DNA of 64,000 bases from Puccinellia tenuiflora (taxonomy: Eukaryota; Streptophyta; Magnoliopsida; Poales; Poaceae): NCBI GenBank assembly GCA_012064385.1, contig QRDG01000530.1, forward strand, positions 403,129 through 467,128, read 5' to 3'. The notes beneath the pieces were generated by a model. That model did not search any database, was not told the DNA's origin, and saw only the letters and a program-made list of their open reading frames with translations. Every line of letters begins with the position of its first letter. The stretch's first letter is position 1. This document shows, in pieces, positions 32,510-43,800 of the stretch. Both the position numbers and the translations under genes were made by a program.

Positions 32510-35500
32510 TACTACACCATGGTAGAAGCTTGCCGACAGAAGCATCTGTCGGCGTAGGGTACCTTTGCCGACAGTTTTTCAGTTGGCAAGACATATGCCG
32601 ACAGAAGATGGAGTGTCGGGGAAAACGCAGTCGGTGAAGGCTTTGCCGACAGACGATATCTTTGCCGACACTTGTTCTGTAGGCGTGCCTTAAGCTATGC
32701 CGACACATTTGCTATTGGTACATACCCTACCTTTGCCGACACTCGTGTTGTGAGCAGCCACTAGCTAGGCCAACACTTAATCTGTCCAAAGAAACCTTAC
32801 CTATGCCGACACTTGGCATGTCACTATGTACTTTGCCAACACTAATTCTGTTACTACACCTGCATACCACCAAACACGCAATTATATATATATATAATGC
32901 TCCAATATCAATATCAATTGTTCATGTTCACAAAATCTAGCCGTCATGAACAGTTTATAAAATACTAATGAAGACACATTGAACAAGGCACAAGTACACA
33001 TATCCACATATATCACCAATATATTGATCAAGTACAATAATATCTTCTTACTGACATAGCTACTGTTTTGACGTACTTATAATATATATAGGTCATGTTT
33101 TCTGGCCAATAGATCTATAAAATACCATAAAAGATTTCTGCTGATCACATCTATAAGCACAAGGCTGCTACTCCATGGCACTTCAAACAACACTTCAATG
33201 TCATCACATCCATTTGCACGAGGTGGGGAAGTACCTGAAAATTTATCACACGAAATTTTCATGATCTGGTGCTTGCAGGGATGGCACATGACCAAAACGA
33301 ACTATAGTAGACATGAGATCACATGGCCTCCTAACTAGCTAGCATATCAATTGTGCAAACAAATTGTCAAATGCAAACAAATCGCAGGTACCAGGTGAAC
33401 CGCCAATTAGGCCATGCGATGAGATGAAAAAAGGACAGAAGACAGCAACCACTACAGCTAAATTTCCATTAGCACTACACATAGAGTTACATTTTATACC
33501 AATTAATGTATATGTACTTGTTATGGTAAATATTGAGGCAAGCAGAATGTATTTATTCTGCTCTATAATAGAAATTTAGCACTGATATAGTAAAACAAGT
33601 GAGGATGTAGTTGCTTCTCCAACACTAGCAAAATCTCACTACAAGTGTACAAGAAGCAAGCACTTTGATTCAATATATAAGAAAATAAAATATCCTATTG
33701 GCATCTGGTATCATTGATTCAATATATAGGAATCATACTTAAAATAGAACAAGTTAAACCACTGATTCAATTATATTTTTGTTTTACAATATGGTTGCCA
33801 TTTGTGCATATGCCTACAAAGTATAATGAAAAGATTAAAATACATGTGAAAATATGCAATGGTTTGTGTGTGGTCTATCTTTCTCATAAAGATGAGATTT
33901 AATGGTCAGGTACAACGAAGTTATCTTATTTAAGCATCTTAGCCACAAAATGTATAAGGCGGCACAATTGCATTAAAACAAGCCACTTCCGACCACAACA
34001 GAAACAAGTAACTAATTCTAGCGTGTGGAGACTGTCAAGGAGACATATCACGTGGTGCCCTAGGCAGCTATATTTTAAGTAAATGGAGACAAGTAGTATT
34101 TCTATCCACAACGAGAAGGAAGAAACGCTGCAGTTAGTAACTTGGTATGTAACTATTTTTTCGTGGCAGGTTACACATATGACAGGTTGTTTGTTGAACA
34201 ATAGTGTGGTCAATAAAATCTGGATCTAACCTCAGTGACAGAACTGTGCAACTGATGTCAATTTATAAGTGATCATCGTTCTTTTTCTTTGTACTATAGC
34301 GAAAATGGAACATGATTTACTTCTAATGACAGCAACTGGTACTGTGTGAACTTAAAAATACTTGGTACATACGAATGGTTGCAATGGGCAGAACCACAAG
34401 CATGTACATATCAGAATGAAGCTAGCCTGAACTAGCACCTCTTAAGCTAAGAGTAACGCTTAGCACAAAATGACTTTTCCCTTTCTTACCTAGGTCACAA
34501 TACTAGTACATTAGTAAATCATTAAATAGTGCAATTTATTTCATTGGGAAACATGAAACTAGTCGCCACAGATCAAAGGATGCGAGAAATGGAATGTAAA
34601 CTATTAGCTATGCGAGAAATGGAATGTAAACTATTAGCTATGCGAGAAATGGAATGTAAGTTATTAGCTATGTTGATAGTAATCAGTTTGTGGGTGGGGA
34701 GGGGACAGGGGACATGCGAAGGGATGATATACCGCATGTGTGTGCTTCTGTAATGTGATGCAAGGAGCCAGTGTCCCATAGCTGGGAAGGCAGCGACCTT
34801 ATCCAGGGAATGGGCAGAGCAATGACCTCATGGTCGACACAGTGGAAGTAGAGGCGCCAAATGAGGATGTACTTGTGACTTGTGAGTGCCTACACTAGCA
34901 AGATGGAGATGTCAAGATGGTTTTACTGTATAGAGATAATACAACGAAAATGTAAGTAAAATAAATAAAACACTGGACATTTATGGAAAATAGATAATAC
35001 ACTTGTAAGTGAAATAGAAGAACACCACATAGGAAATACAAAAAGACATTCTGAAACTAACCAACAAGTTTAAAGCATTCAAAATGTCGCCGTTCTTTAG
35101 CAGCATTCGCAGCATAATGCAAGTAAAATATGAAATCAATGCTCCATCGGTGGTAGTGGTAGCATCATTCACAGAATAATCAGGAAACATCAGCAATTTC
35201 CAAGTCTGACTAAATTTTACTATCAAAAGCATATGCAGCTAACCATTACATCAGAATATTAATTGAGGAATTACACAAATGAACTAAATTTCGTGTACAA
35301 TACCAAGCATACATGGTCGGAGACATAACTGAAATAGCAAAAAAAACTGATTGCAGAGTTAAAGATCAACAAATCCTGACAGCCTTTCATGGTAATAAAT
35401 TGAAGCATATAGCAATTTCAATACTGTAAACGTGAAACCATTTTAGGGGATGCACAACTGCTCAGTTAGCATGATTTACCTGACCTCCAGATCATTTAAA

Positions 35501-36545
35501 ATCCCGTAGTAGCCTAGAATTTCGGTTCTCCAAAATAAACTGTACAAAAAGGGAAACGTCTTAAAGGAAAAAATATAGTGAAAAAATGATTTCTCCGGGG
35601 GAGAGCGGATTGAGGCAGGGGTTGAGCGAGGGGATGACTCATAGTCTGCGTGCTTCCTTGCAGTGAACCAAGGACACGGTGTCCCTGTCTCCATGGCTTG
35701 GGATGTAGCAGCTTGGAGCAGGAGTCCTATAGCATGGGAGCGGCGGTATGGTCCAGGGATTAGGGGCGGCACCCCGTCGTTGGGGACTGGGAGGCAGCGC
35801 CTTGGTAAGGGCACTGGGGCGGTGTCCCGTCCTGAGCTCCTGGTTGATGCGGTGGTAGGCGAGGTGGTGGACGGGGATGGAGTAGGTGCCTCCGGTGGCC
35901 GGCCGAAGAAGTGGAGGCGATGGCCGGAGCAGGTGTGAGACGGTAGGGTTAGGGTTAGGGCTGGATGCGGCGTATAGGACGAGGCAGACCGGGATGGGGA
36001 GGAGGAGGGGTGGGCGGTCGTGAGGAAATGGGCGAGGAAGCGGGCGGAGATGGCCAGGCGGCAGCCTCGCTAGGGGGTAGGTGTGGCGGAGGCGGAGGCG
36101 GAGGCGGCGGTCTGGGAGATCAGATCCGCGTCATGGAGGTATGATTTGGGACAAGGGGGGGGGGGGGGGGGGGGAGGGGTTGAGTTCTTCCAGACTTGGC
36201 AGGGGGAAATGAAATCTTCCCGCTGTCGACACCGAATATTTTCACTTGCGCACCCAAGTCTCCCACTACACGGACGTCTTCTCATCGGTTGCCACGTGGA
36301 ACCCTACGCCGACACTTTTGTGTCTGCCCTAACATCTGCCGACAGACAAGTGGTTATAATATAGATGCCGACAGGTTATTTGTAGCTAAACTTTGTCCCG
36401 ACAGAAGCCTAGTAGCTGTATCTTTATCTACTCTAACTAATCATGTGTCGGCATATCTCAGAAGATATGCCAACACATGTTCTGTGGGCATAGTCATACT
36501 TTTCCCTACAGATGTGTGTTGGTAAGTTGTTACCGTGGTGTAGTG
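32510..36545. mobile_element. Non-autonomous CACTA transposon, complete, inside the hAT relic
   Basis: The ends are TACTACACCATGG (32510; expected CACTA with C changed to T) and CCGTGGTGTAGTG (36533-36545), imperfect inverted repeats. The 3-bp flanks are ATA (32507-32509) and ATA (36546-36548). Subterminal TTGCCGACA and TGTCGGCA repeats fill 32530-32850 and 36290-36520. No transposase is present. The middle is AT-rich (32870-35560), followed by a GC-rich block (35590-36180) with a poly-G run at about 36157-36174. The GC-rich block may be a captured gene piece. Confidence 0.9.
34581..34670 (+). repeat. 30-bp tandem repeat, 3 copies, in the CACTA element
   Basis: TGCGAGAAATGGAATGTAA recurs at 34581, 34611 and 34641, an exact 30-bp period, with one or two changes in the third copy. 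Confidence 0.95.
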
Positions 36546-36970
36546 ATACTTGGCACCACAATATTGTACTTGAGACAAAAGTCATTTACCTCTTTAAGGA
36601 GCTCATCCCAATCATCCTGCCTTATCTCTTGAATTTTATCCAATGTGGTTTTAAACGGTCCCACGGTACACACACATACAGTGCAAGCCAAGGCACTGAC
36701 CTGAAACACCCATTTGCTCCTTTGATAGATGCATCTCTAGACTCATCAACAAGTAAGGAAAATTTCTTATCTCCAATTTCCTCAATAATTGCTTTGGTGG
36801 TCTCTTCAGCACAAGCCTTGCTCATTTCCAATTGTATCTCAGGTGAAGTCATCTTATGGTTGTCTCCGGCATCCGCAAGCAATGTTCCTGCCTTTGGATC
36901 TTTCTTCATATACCATTCCTACATCTTCTTAAAGTTGCCCTTATTCTTTGAGTCGAAAAGCAAGAGCTTG

Positions 36971-37440
36971 TAGAAGCAAAAAAATGTGTTCAATGTGTTT
37001 GTTCACTTATTTTGGTCCATCCACACTGAAATATCTAAACACATTTTTATTGTGAACGGAGTGAGTTACACTTTCTTATCACTAAAGTTTGCCACGTTCC
37101 ATCCTCGAACTGCCAAATGGAAAATACGGACTGGAACAAGAAACTTGAAATGTTGGTGGAACCCATATGCCATACGCCGTGGCCGTGCAAGGTGCAACCG
37201 ATCGATGCCCGTACGAATCAGAATCCGGTAGATGACAGCTACTGCTAGCAACAGGTACTACATAGGCTCATCACGAACCATCCGATGGGCCCAACTCCGC
37301 TCTGCCTGTACAAACAGACGGACATGATCACGCCTCATCAGACCTTAACTCCTGCCTAAACCCAACACGGCATCACCTCACCACCCACGCCGCGCATAGC
37401 CGGATACGAGGGAGAGAGAGTAGGGACGGCGTTCCGCGAC
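36971..37440 (+). other. Upstream region of the lipid-transfer-like gene
   Basis: 37005-37065 has words resembling an incomplete Stowaway MITE (TTCACTTATTTTGGTCCAT and GAACGGAGTGAG). A TGGGCCC site II-type motif lies at about 37287. No clear TATA box was seen before the ATG at 37441. Confidence 0.4.
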
Positions 37441-39111
37441 ATGGCCCCCACCGCCCTCCTCCTCCTCCTCCTCGTCTCGGCCCTCACCGCCCTCCTCGCC
37501 TCCACCGCCTCCGCCGCGTCGTCCGAGGTGCCACCGGCGACGCCGTGCGCGGCGGCCATCGTGTCCTTCTCGCCGTGCCTGGCGCACGTCGCGGTGGTGG
37601 CGCCCCCCGCCCTGCCCGCGCCCGCGCCCACCGCCGCCTGCTGCGCGGCGTTCCTGCGAGCCGTCTCCACCGGGGACGGCGAAGGCGGGGGAGGGGAGGG
37701 ATGCTTCTGCTACCTGCTCCGAGACCCGCTCCTCCTCGGCTTCCCCGTCGACGCCGCTCGTCTCGGCGCGCTCCTCCCCGCCTGCGCCTCCGCGAACGCA
37801 TCCCCCGCCACCACCGTTGAGGCCGAAACCCTCTTCGCCGACAAGTGCCGAGGTGCGAAACTCGTCCTTCGTCCTCCGCTCCTGCATATATATGTCCTTG
37901 CAGTATGGATTGCTTCGATCGAATGCCGTGCACACCATATGCGCGTGCGGTGTCGTCCCCGTTGGTTGATCACCCATCAAAATAGAAGTTACTTGATGAT
38001 CTCCTGATTATTGTCTCCTGCGTCCTTGAACAATCACATTGGTGACTGTAGTCTGTAGATGCTACTAGGGATATTAGTACTCTTGCATTTCTGAACTAGT
38101 GCACCAGGGGAGAAACACGGCGGATTATTTGTTAAGGAGAAGTTTCTGAGAGGCCCTTTGATGTCCCAGAATAACATGATTGTTTTTGCACTCTTGCTAT
38201 AATTAGTCATGGCTACTGATCACTTAAGCGGTTTGTTATTTGTTGGATTGCTTGTTAGATACTACGATTTCACACATTTTTGGCGATATTTACAGTTAGT
38301 TAAGCATCGTCACTTGGTGGTTTCTCTTAACAAGTTCACAAAAGTAAATCATCAAATTAAAGAAACAAGTGCGTTACTATTTGCTAACTCGATTTGCCAA
38401 TTGAAACAGAGCTCAAGTCACTGCCTGAGATGCATTTTGCACCACCATCGCCACCTCCCGCACCAAAACTTTCTCCAGGTAAACCAATTTTCTGCATGTA
38501 ATGATTCGATGAAACAGTGTTCAGTTATGCTGTTCTGAAGAATAGAACAATAGGCATTTCGACAGACATGCCATATGTTCTCTCCTTGTGTGTCCAGGCC
38601 AAACCTGAATTTGTTTTATGTCGAGGTGTTCTATCCAGTGCGTGTTCTATGTCGCAACTGTATAGGTTCAAATTTTACTATAGAACATCTAATTTTGCAC
38701 CTCGTACTCTCTACATGTACTTGTAACCTCTGTTCTCTTCAGTTGTAAGTGCGCCTACTAATCTTAGCATGGAATCTCCTGCTGATACTGTCTGCTTTGC
38801 GTGCACTGCTCTGTTAAGTTGTGGATGGACCTTCTAGTCTGTTAACCTGAGCAATCCATTTTGGTCGTTTGAACAGTGTTATGTCTTTCTTGAATCGTCG
38901 GTCATACTCCATGTGCATTAGTTAATCTGCTGTGCTTGCCTCTGCAGCGACCGTTCCAGAACCAGCGTCCCCAGCCCCGAAGATGGAGGAGCATTCGACA
39001 TCGACGCCCGTGCCACCTGATCAGTCGGGATCGTATGCCTTCTGTGCCTGCCGGGTTTTCCTTGTGGCGTTGGTCTTCACAGCGGCAGTCTTGATCACCC
39101 TGCAGTTCTGA
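37441..39111 (+). CDS. GPI-anchored non-specific lipid-transfer-like protein (LTPG/xylogen type), 3 exons
   Basis: Inferred exons are 37441-37852, 38410-38478 and 38948-39111; all junctions are GT-AG, total 645 bp, 214 residues. Residues 1-25 form a signal peptide (LLLLLLVSALTALLASTASA). The eight-cysteine motif is complete: PCAAA, SPCLA, AACCAAF, GCFCYL, PACAS and DKCR, in the C, C, CC, CXC, C, C order. A Pro/Ser-rich spacer (FAPPSPPPAPKLSP) and a C-terminal hydrophobic tail (FLVALVFTAAVLITLQF) follow, as expected for a GPI anchor. Such proteins bind lipids at the outer face of the plasma membrane or wall, in cuticle or wall deposition. All frames are open with no lesions. Splicing was inferred by eye, but the joined frame and the tail support it strongly. 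Confidence 0.9.
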
Positions 39112-39582
39112 TGGATGTTGGCCATTGCTTTTTGATACATACCTGTGCCTGCTGCGTCATTCTTGATTGGATCCTTTTGTTGCATAAGCTGAGGCTGGCA
39201 CGCGGTACATGGTATGATGCCTGAAGACTCTTGCTGACCGGTGCAGTTTGTTCGCGTGCGTTTTGATGATCTGACAGGACAGTGCAAGTAACTGTTTTCC
39301 GGTGACATTATGCACGTACGGTTGTAAACATTCAGATTTCTAGAAATGCAGTTTAGTTTCTCTGGTGATTCTCTGTGAATCTACATTCCGGTGTATTGTG
39401 CTCGTTCAGAGACAGAGATCGCACTGGAAGTATCTTTCACTAGACAGAACTGTGCAGTACGCACGAACACATTCAGAGTTACGCACTTGAAACTAAGCAA
39501 AACAAACAGGAGTAGATAGCATAATCAGCGGAATACAGCATTACATGGCAACGGTGTGTGATCAACTGCAGTGTCAGTGTTT
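39112..39582. other. Intergenic region between two convergent genes
   Basis: 471 bp holding the 3' UTRs of both genes. No ORF or clear repeat was seen. Confidence 0.7.
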
Positions 39583-40218
39583 CTACGCGCGACAGGTAAG
39601 CACCGACAGTACCCCTGTTGCCAAGATGAAGTAGGCGAGGAGTTGAGAGGATATCAGCCTCCGGTGGGCGCTGGACGGGTAGTACGAGCCGTCCCGCGGG
39701 TACATCTGCGCCGGCGACCCGTACGTGTCGCCCCACGGGTACCCGCCGTAAGCCCCAGCCGGCGGTGTACGGTAGTACCCGGGCGTTGTCTCCGGCTCCG
39801 ACGGCGGAGTGTAGTAGTACACCGGCGTCGGCTCAGGCTTTGTCGACGGCGGGTAATACACCGGCGTCGGCTCAGGCTCCGACGGCGGCGGGTAGTACTT
39901 CGGCGTCGGAATTGGCTCCGGCTCAGGCTCAGGCTCGGGCTTAGGCTCCGGTTTTGGCGTCGGGATTGGCTCAGGCTCAGGCTCAGGCTCGGGCTTCGGC
40001 TCCGGTTCCGGTTCCGGTTCTGGCTCCGGCTCGGACGGTGGCGGGTGGCGGGAGGGCAGCGCCGGCGGGAGCGGGTGCGGATCCACGTCGCAGACGCACG
40101 CGAGGCACTTGCACTTGTCGTCTGTCACCTCGCCCATCGAAGGGGACGCCACCATCAGCAACGACATGGATGCAAGGATTACCGCCCGCAGAGGCAGCAT
40201 TTGGCTTGATTGTCGCAT
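39583..40218 (-). CDS. Secreted Pro/Glu-rich (chimeric extensin-like) protein, probably GPI-anchored
   Basis: A single-exon ORF of 211 residues. The N-terminus is a signal peptide (AVILASMSLLMVASPSMG). Next is a small Cys cluster (DDKCKCLACVCDVDPHPLPP), then a long Pro-Glu tract (EPEPEPEPEPKPEPEPEPEP) with repeated PIPTPK blocks, then Tyr-rich repeats (PTPVYYPP, PVYYYTPP, TPGYYRTPP). The C-terminus is hydrophobic (LAYFILATGVLSVL), suggesting GPI-anchor addition. Length and layout resemble grass cell-wall proteins annotated as extensin-like. The Tyr-Tyr pairs could allow cross-linking in the wall; that is inference. It converges with the lipid-transfer-like gene. The frame is intact. Confidence 0.8.
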   Translation of the reverse strand: MRQSSQMLPLRAVILASMSLLMVASPSMGEVTDDKCKCLACVCDVDPHPLPPALPSRHPPPSEPEPEPEPEPEPKPEPEPEPEPIPTPKPEPKPEPEPEPEPIPTPKYYPPPSEPEPTPVYYPPSTKPEPTPVYYYTPPSEPETTPGYYRTPPAGAYGGYPWGDTYGSPAQMYPRDGSYYPSSAHRRLISSQLLAYFILATGVLSVLTCRA

Positions 40219-40596
40219 GTTCTTGTGTCAAAGATTAGCAACCATATCTTTCTAATCAGTAGCAGTGATGCCGTATATGTATGTGGACTGGACAACCGAG
40301 AGTCTTTGGTTGGTGCATATCCTAAATCGGCTTTGGTGTGCTGGTGCAACTACTGCTAATTTCTAAGGTGCATGTGTGTGCTACACGCTCTGTTTCAGAA
40401 AGCCACTGAACCAAACCAAATATTAGTGCTTAAGTTTAATCTATTCGGTTGTTCTCGTTGTAAGTTATTCCTCTACTCCTTTTTTTGTAGACAATTTTTT
40501 CTTGATGGGTGGCTAAAAGCCAACCTGAACCATTTTCTTCAAATAAAGACAGTAGCAATTAAAAAAGTAAAAAAACCAAAAGGAACAAGCAAAATC
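40219..40596. other. Upstream region of the Pro/Glu-rich gene
   Basis: On the minus strand, CATATACGG about 55-65 bp before the ATG may serve as a TATA box. The rest, 40340-40596, shows no recognised element. Confidence 0.35.
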
Positions 40597-40807
40597 AAAT
40601 TGCGGGTTGTGAGTTTGATAGGTGATCTGTCTCTCTTCTCTTTGGTGGCTGCTACGGTGGTGCCAAAAGAGATGGATATGCGATGGTTTGTCACATAGCT
40701 TTGTACTATCTTTTCAGATCTGTAAAGTCGTTACGTGCTTTGTAATTTTATCAATATTTTATAAATGAGATACGTATTACCAGCAAAAATTGCGGGCTGT
40801 GAGTTTG
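40597..40807 (+). mobile_element. Small retroposon (SINE or LINE tail) with a 21-bp target duplication
   Basis: AAATTGCGGGTTGTGAGTTT(G) at 40597-40617 and AAATTGCGGGCTGTGAGTTT(G) at 40787-40807 are a 21-bp direct repeat with one mismatch. The 169 bp between them end in AT-rich text (TTTTATCAATATTTTATAAA), like a LINE 3' tail. Family unknown. Confidence 0.6.
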
Positions 40808-40813
40808 GCATAC

Positions 40814-43800
40814 TGTAACAGCCCCAGATTAGCACCCTAAATACGGGCCAAATTTTCGCTTTTTGTGTTGCATTGCATCATGGCATACATATTTAAAATT
40901 GCTAATATGGAAATAAAGCAACACCTAGAAATGAAAACAAAGGAAGCAAAACCCTTCCTCACAATTTCCAAACTTGGAAACCAACTAAATGAACTTCCAA
41001 ATTGTTTAGGAAGTTCCAGAATTGCTTCTTATCCTCTTTTCCCAAACTCCAAGTTTTTGTCAAATAAGAAATGACATGAGAGTCAAAATTGGCTGAAATT
41101 TCAAATTATTATTTTTGCAACCAAGTTAAGCTTTCCAAATTCAAACTAAATTCATGGGGAGCTTCATTACCATGTTGGGATCCTCCATGTTTAAACTCAT
41201 GATTTTTGGAATTGTTAAAGTGCCCCAATTAAATGCATTTTGGATTTTGCTCCAAATTACCCTAACTAAAAGCTATGAACAAAAGTTGGTCAAAACATTT
41301 TATTTGACCTCACCAATTTTTGTGGAAGTTTAACAGCTTAAATGGGGCCTATGTGATTTTTCCCAGATTTTATAAACATGTTTTAGTGCCTCTTTTAAAG
41401 CCCTGAAGTCGCTGAACTAAAAAGGGAAAAACAGATTTATGCAAATGTTTAAATTTCTGACGAATGGGTCCCACTGTCAGTCTCTCTCTCTCCCTCTCTT
41501 CTCTCTATGCGCCATGGCGCACTGGCGCCATGCCGCGCAAGCGGCCGTCGCTCCCCTCGCCCCCTGGAGGTCAAGTGGACCGCCCCTATGCGCACCTGCC
41601 CCCTCTCTCTCTTCCCCCCAGCTCCCCGTTTCCCGGATCGAGATCGAACGTAGCACGCTCCCGAGACCAGACGCCGTTCCGTCGCCGTGTGCCGCACCTC
41701 GCCGACGACTCCGGCCACCCCGAGCCAAGCCGTCGCGCCACCATCTCCGCCTCGCCGAGTTGCGTCTCCCCGCCGAAGGAATCGGGCTAGGGAGCCCGAA
41801 ATCGAGCCTTGGCCGTCGTCTTCCTCCTTCCGGTCCGGCGGCCGACGGGAACGATTGCCGTCGCTACCGGCCGTCCCCTTCGCCTCCGAGCCCACCCACG
41901 CGTTCCTGGTGAGCTTGCGTCCCTCCCGGACAACCCTTTTCCCCTCCTCCCCCTCTGCATCGTCGTGCCCGTGCCAAGCGGCCGTCGTCCGTCCGCCGGC
42001 CGAGCAGCTCGAGCACGCACGCGTCGCCCTGTGCCCCCCTCTCCTTCTCCGTTTCCACACGTAGCACCGCCTCCGCGCGACACACATTTTGCGCACGCAC
42101 CGCTCCGATTCGCGCCGCCAGGAAACGGTCGTCGCCGGCCGTTCTCCGCCGGTGACCGTCGCGACGCGCGCCCGGCCTGCCCCCCCCCCCCCCCCCCCCC
42201 CGGCCTGACCGGCCACGAGGCCGGGGCCTCTCGGGTTGTGGCCCGGCCATATGGCCGGCAGGTGGCCGGGGCCTCTCGGGTTGTGGCCCGGCCATATGAC
42301 CGGCCTGCACCCCGGCCTGGCCGGCCCGCCTGGGAAATGGTTTTCCCTTTTTGAGTTCAAACTGAAATTAAAACTTGTGTATCTTTTCAAATATGGCTCC
42401 AAAAATTGCAAAGTAAATATGAAATTGCTCAGAAAAACATTTCCTATCTCTGGATAATATTTGTCTTGCCTTTTGAATAAATAATTTGATGTTTAATTAT
42501 GAATTCCTAAATTGGCATGAATGATAACAATTTAGGAATTTCCATAACTTATTAAATATTTGTCCAAAAATTATGAATTAAATATCATTGTGATCAACAT
42601 GTAAAATGCTATCAAACCATGCACTTATCACATCATGATCACAAATCTTTAATTGATGTTATTCATAATTTGTTTAAATTAATTAAATTCAATTATTCAA
42701 ATTAAATTGCTATTTATTCATCGGTGCTCCGAAAATTACAAATGAGGTACAAAAATGATCGGAATAACGAACCCTATCCATTCATGTCATGTTCATGCAT
42801 AATTGAGTCACTTCTCTAATAATTTGTTAATTTGTAAAGAATGTGGTCACTAAGATAAATATGGGGTTGCTCCCAAATAATTGCACCAATTATTTGGCTC
42901 CCCATTTAATTTTGCTTTTAATTTATTTAATGATATTATCTTTGCATCAATTGGACATGTCATCATGTGTTTGCGCATTGCACCTTGTGATCGTGTGATT
43001 TATGTGCTCCTTGTATTTTTCTTTTGGGTATCGATAGATTCCGGAGTCGAGGGGTTCCCTCTCCTACCCCGACGAGCAATACTACGCTACCCGGCAGCAA
43101 GGCAAGAGATAACCTAACCTTCTTGGCATCTAGCATCCTATGGTTTTATCAAATTATTTTATCCACCATAATATTGCATGCGGTTCAAATGTCTCTTTTG
43201 ATCAAATTATAGAGAATCCTATGATTGCATGTTTTTCCCGAGCCAATCACATGTATCCCTACCTATAAAACCTAGTGGTGATGTGTTGGCCGGATACAAA
43301 TATAATTGTTGGTTATATGCTTAGCCATGCATAGAAATGCTTAGTTGAGATACTAGTTATATCCGTTATTACATTCCATAATTGTTGATGTTGTTGGAAT
43401 GATTCGGGCATGGTGGATAATTGAGATGCTTAATTAAAATGCTAAGACGGCTTGGGTGAGTTGCCATCGGGGATGGTGTTTTGCCTCACTCTAGCCCCTA
43501 GGTGCGAGTTCTTGTCTCTAGACTCAAGATCGAGCGTGCTTCCATTGGTGGGTGTATGGGCGCCTCGCTGACCGAATAATTTGTGAGGGGCTTGTCAAGG
43601 GTCCTCTAGTTTGCTATTTCCATTTGCGCGTGTGTGGTGTGAGTGGAAAAGGAACGAGGATGGTGATGTTTAGGACGTGACGGTGGAGCAGGGCGCTGGG
43701 AGCGCTGAACCTGTCCTTCCGCCACTGATGGTCCTTGAGTAAGCCTCATGCATTGTAAAGGTCTAACCGCGCCCGCTTGCCGGCCTTCCCCGGAAGAGGG

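Larger units (their letters stand above)
32148..36970 (-). pseudogene. hAT-type transposase relic (DUF4371), split by a CACTA insertion
   Basis: The minus strand 36909-36546 reads MTSPEIQLEMSKACAEETTK, then AIIEEIGDKKFSLLVDESRD, the DUF4371 start of TTF-type zinc-finger hAT proteins. A deletion and frameshift follow, then TLDKIQEIRQDDWDELLKEV and FCLKYNIVVPS. After the insertion (32510-36545) the frame continues without loss: MEDTRTANGRSSIWGG, VVHDQIIVELNNCFAERSTQ, LRCIACLDPRNLFANYNEDK. The text ends at GHLAI, where a LINE tail begins, so the hAT dimerisation end is missing. It is a dead transposase fragment, not a host gene. Confidence 0.8.

Noticed and set aside
36512..36973. Plus-strand ORF of 153 codons
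   Set aside because: It is antisense to the hAT DUF4371 text and crosses the CACTA border.
37356..37980. Long minus-strand ORFs opposite the lipid-transfer-like gene
   Set aside because: Shadows of the GC-rich coding exon; the plus strand has signal peptide, eight cysteines and splice sites.
39571..40238. Arg-rich plus-strand ORF opposite the Pro/Glu-rich protein
   Set aside because: Complement of EP codons; no start context or domain.
41439..42411. Several long ORFs on both strands in the GC-rich part of the long LTR (and again at 47816-48709)
   Set aside because: They are Arg/Pro/Ala-rich in all frames, overlap on both strands, have no domain and lie inside an LTR; high GC content explains their length.
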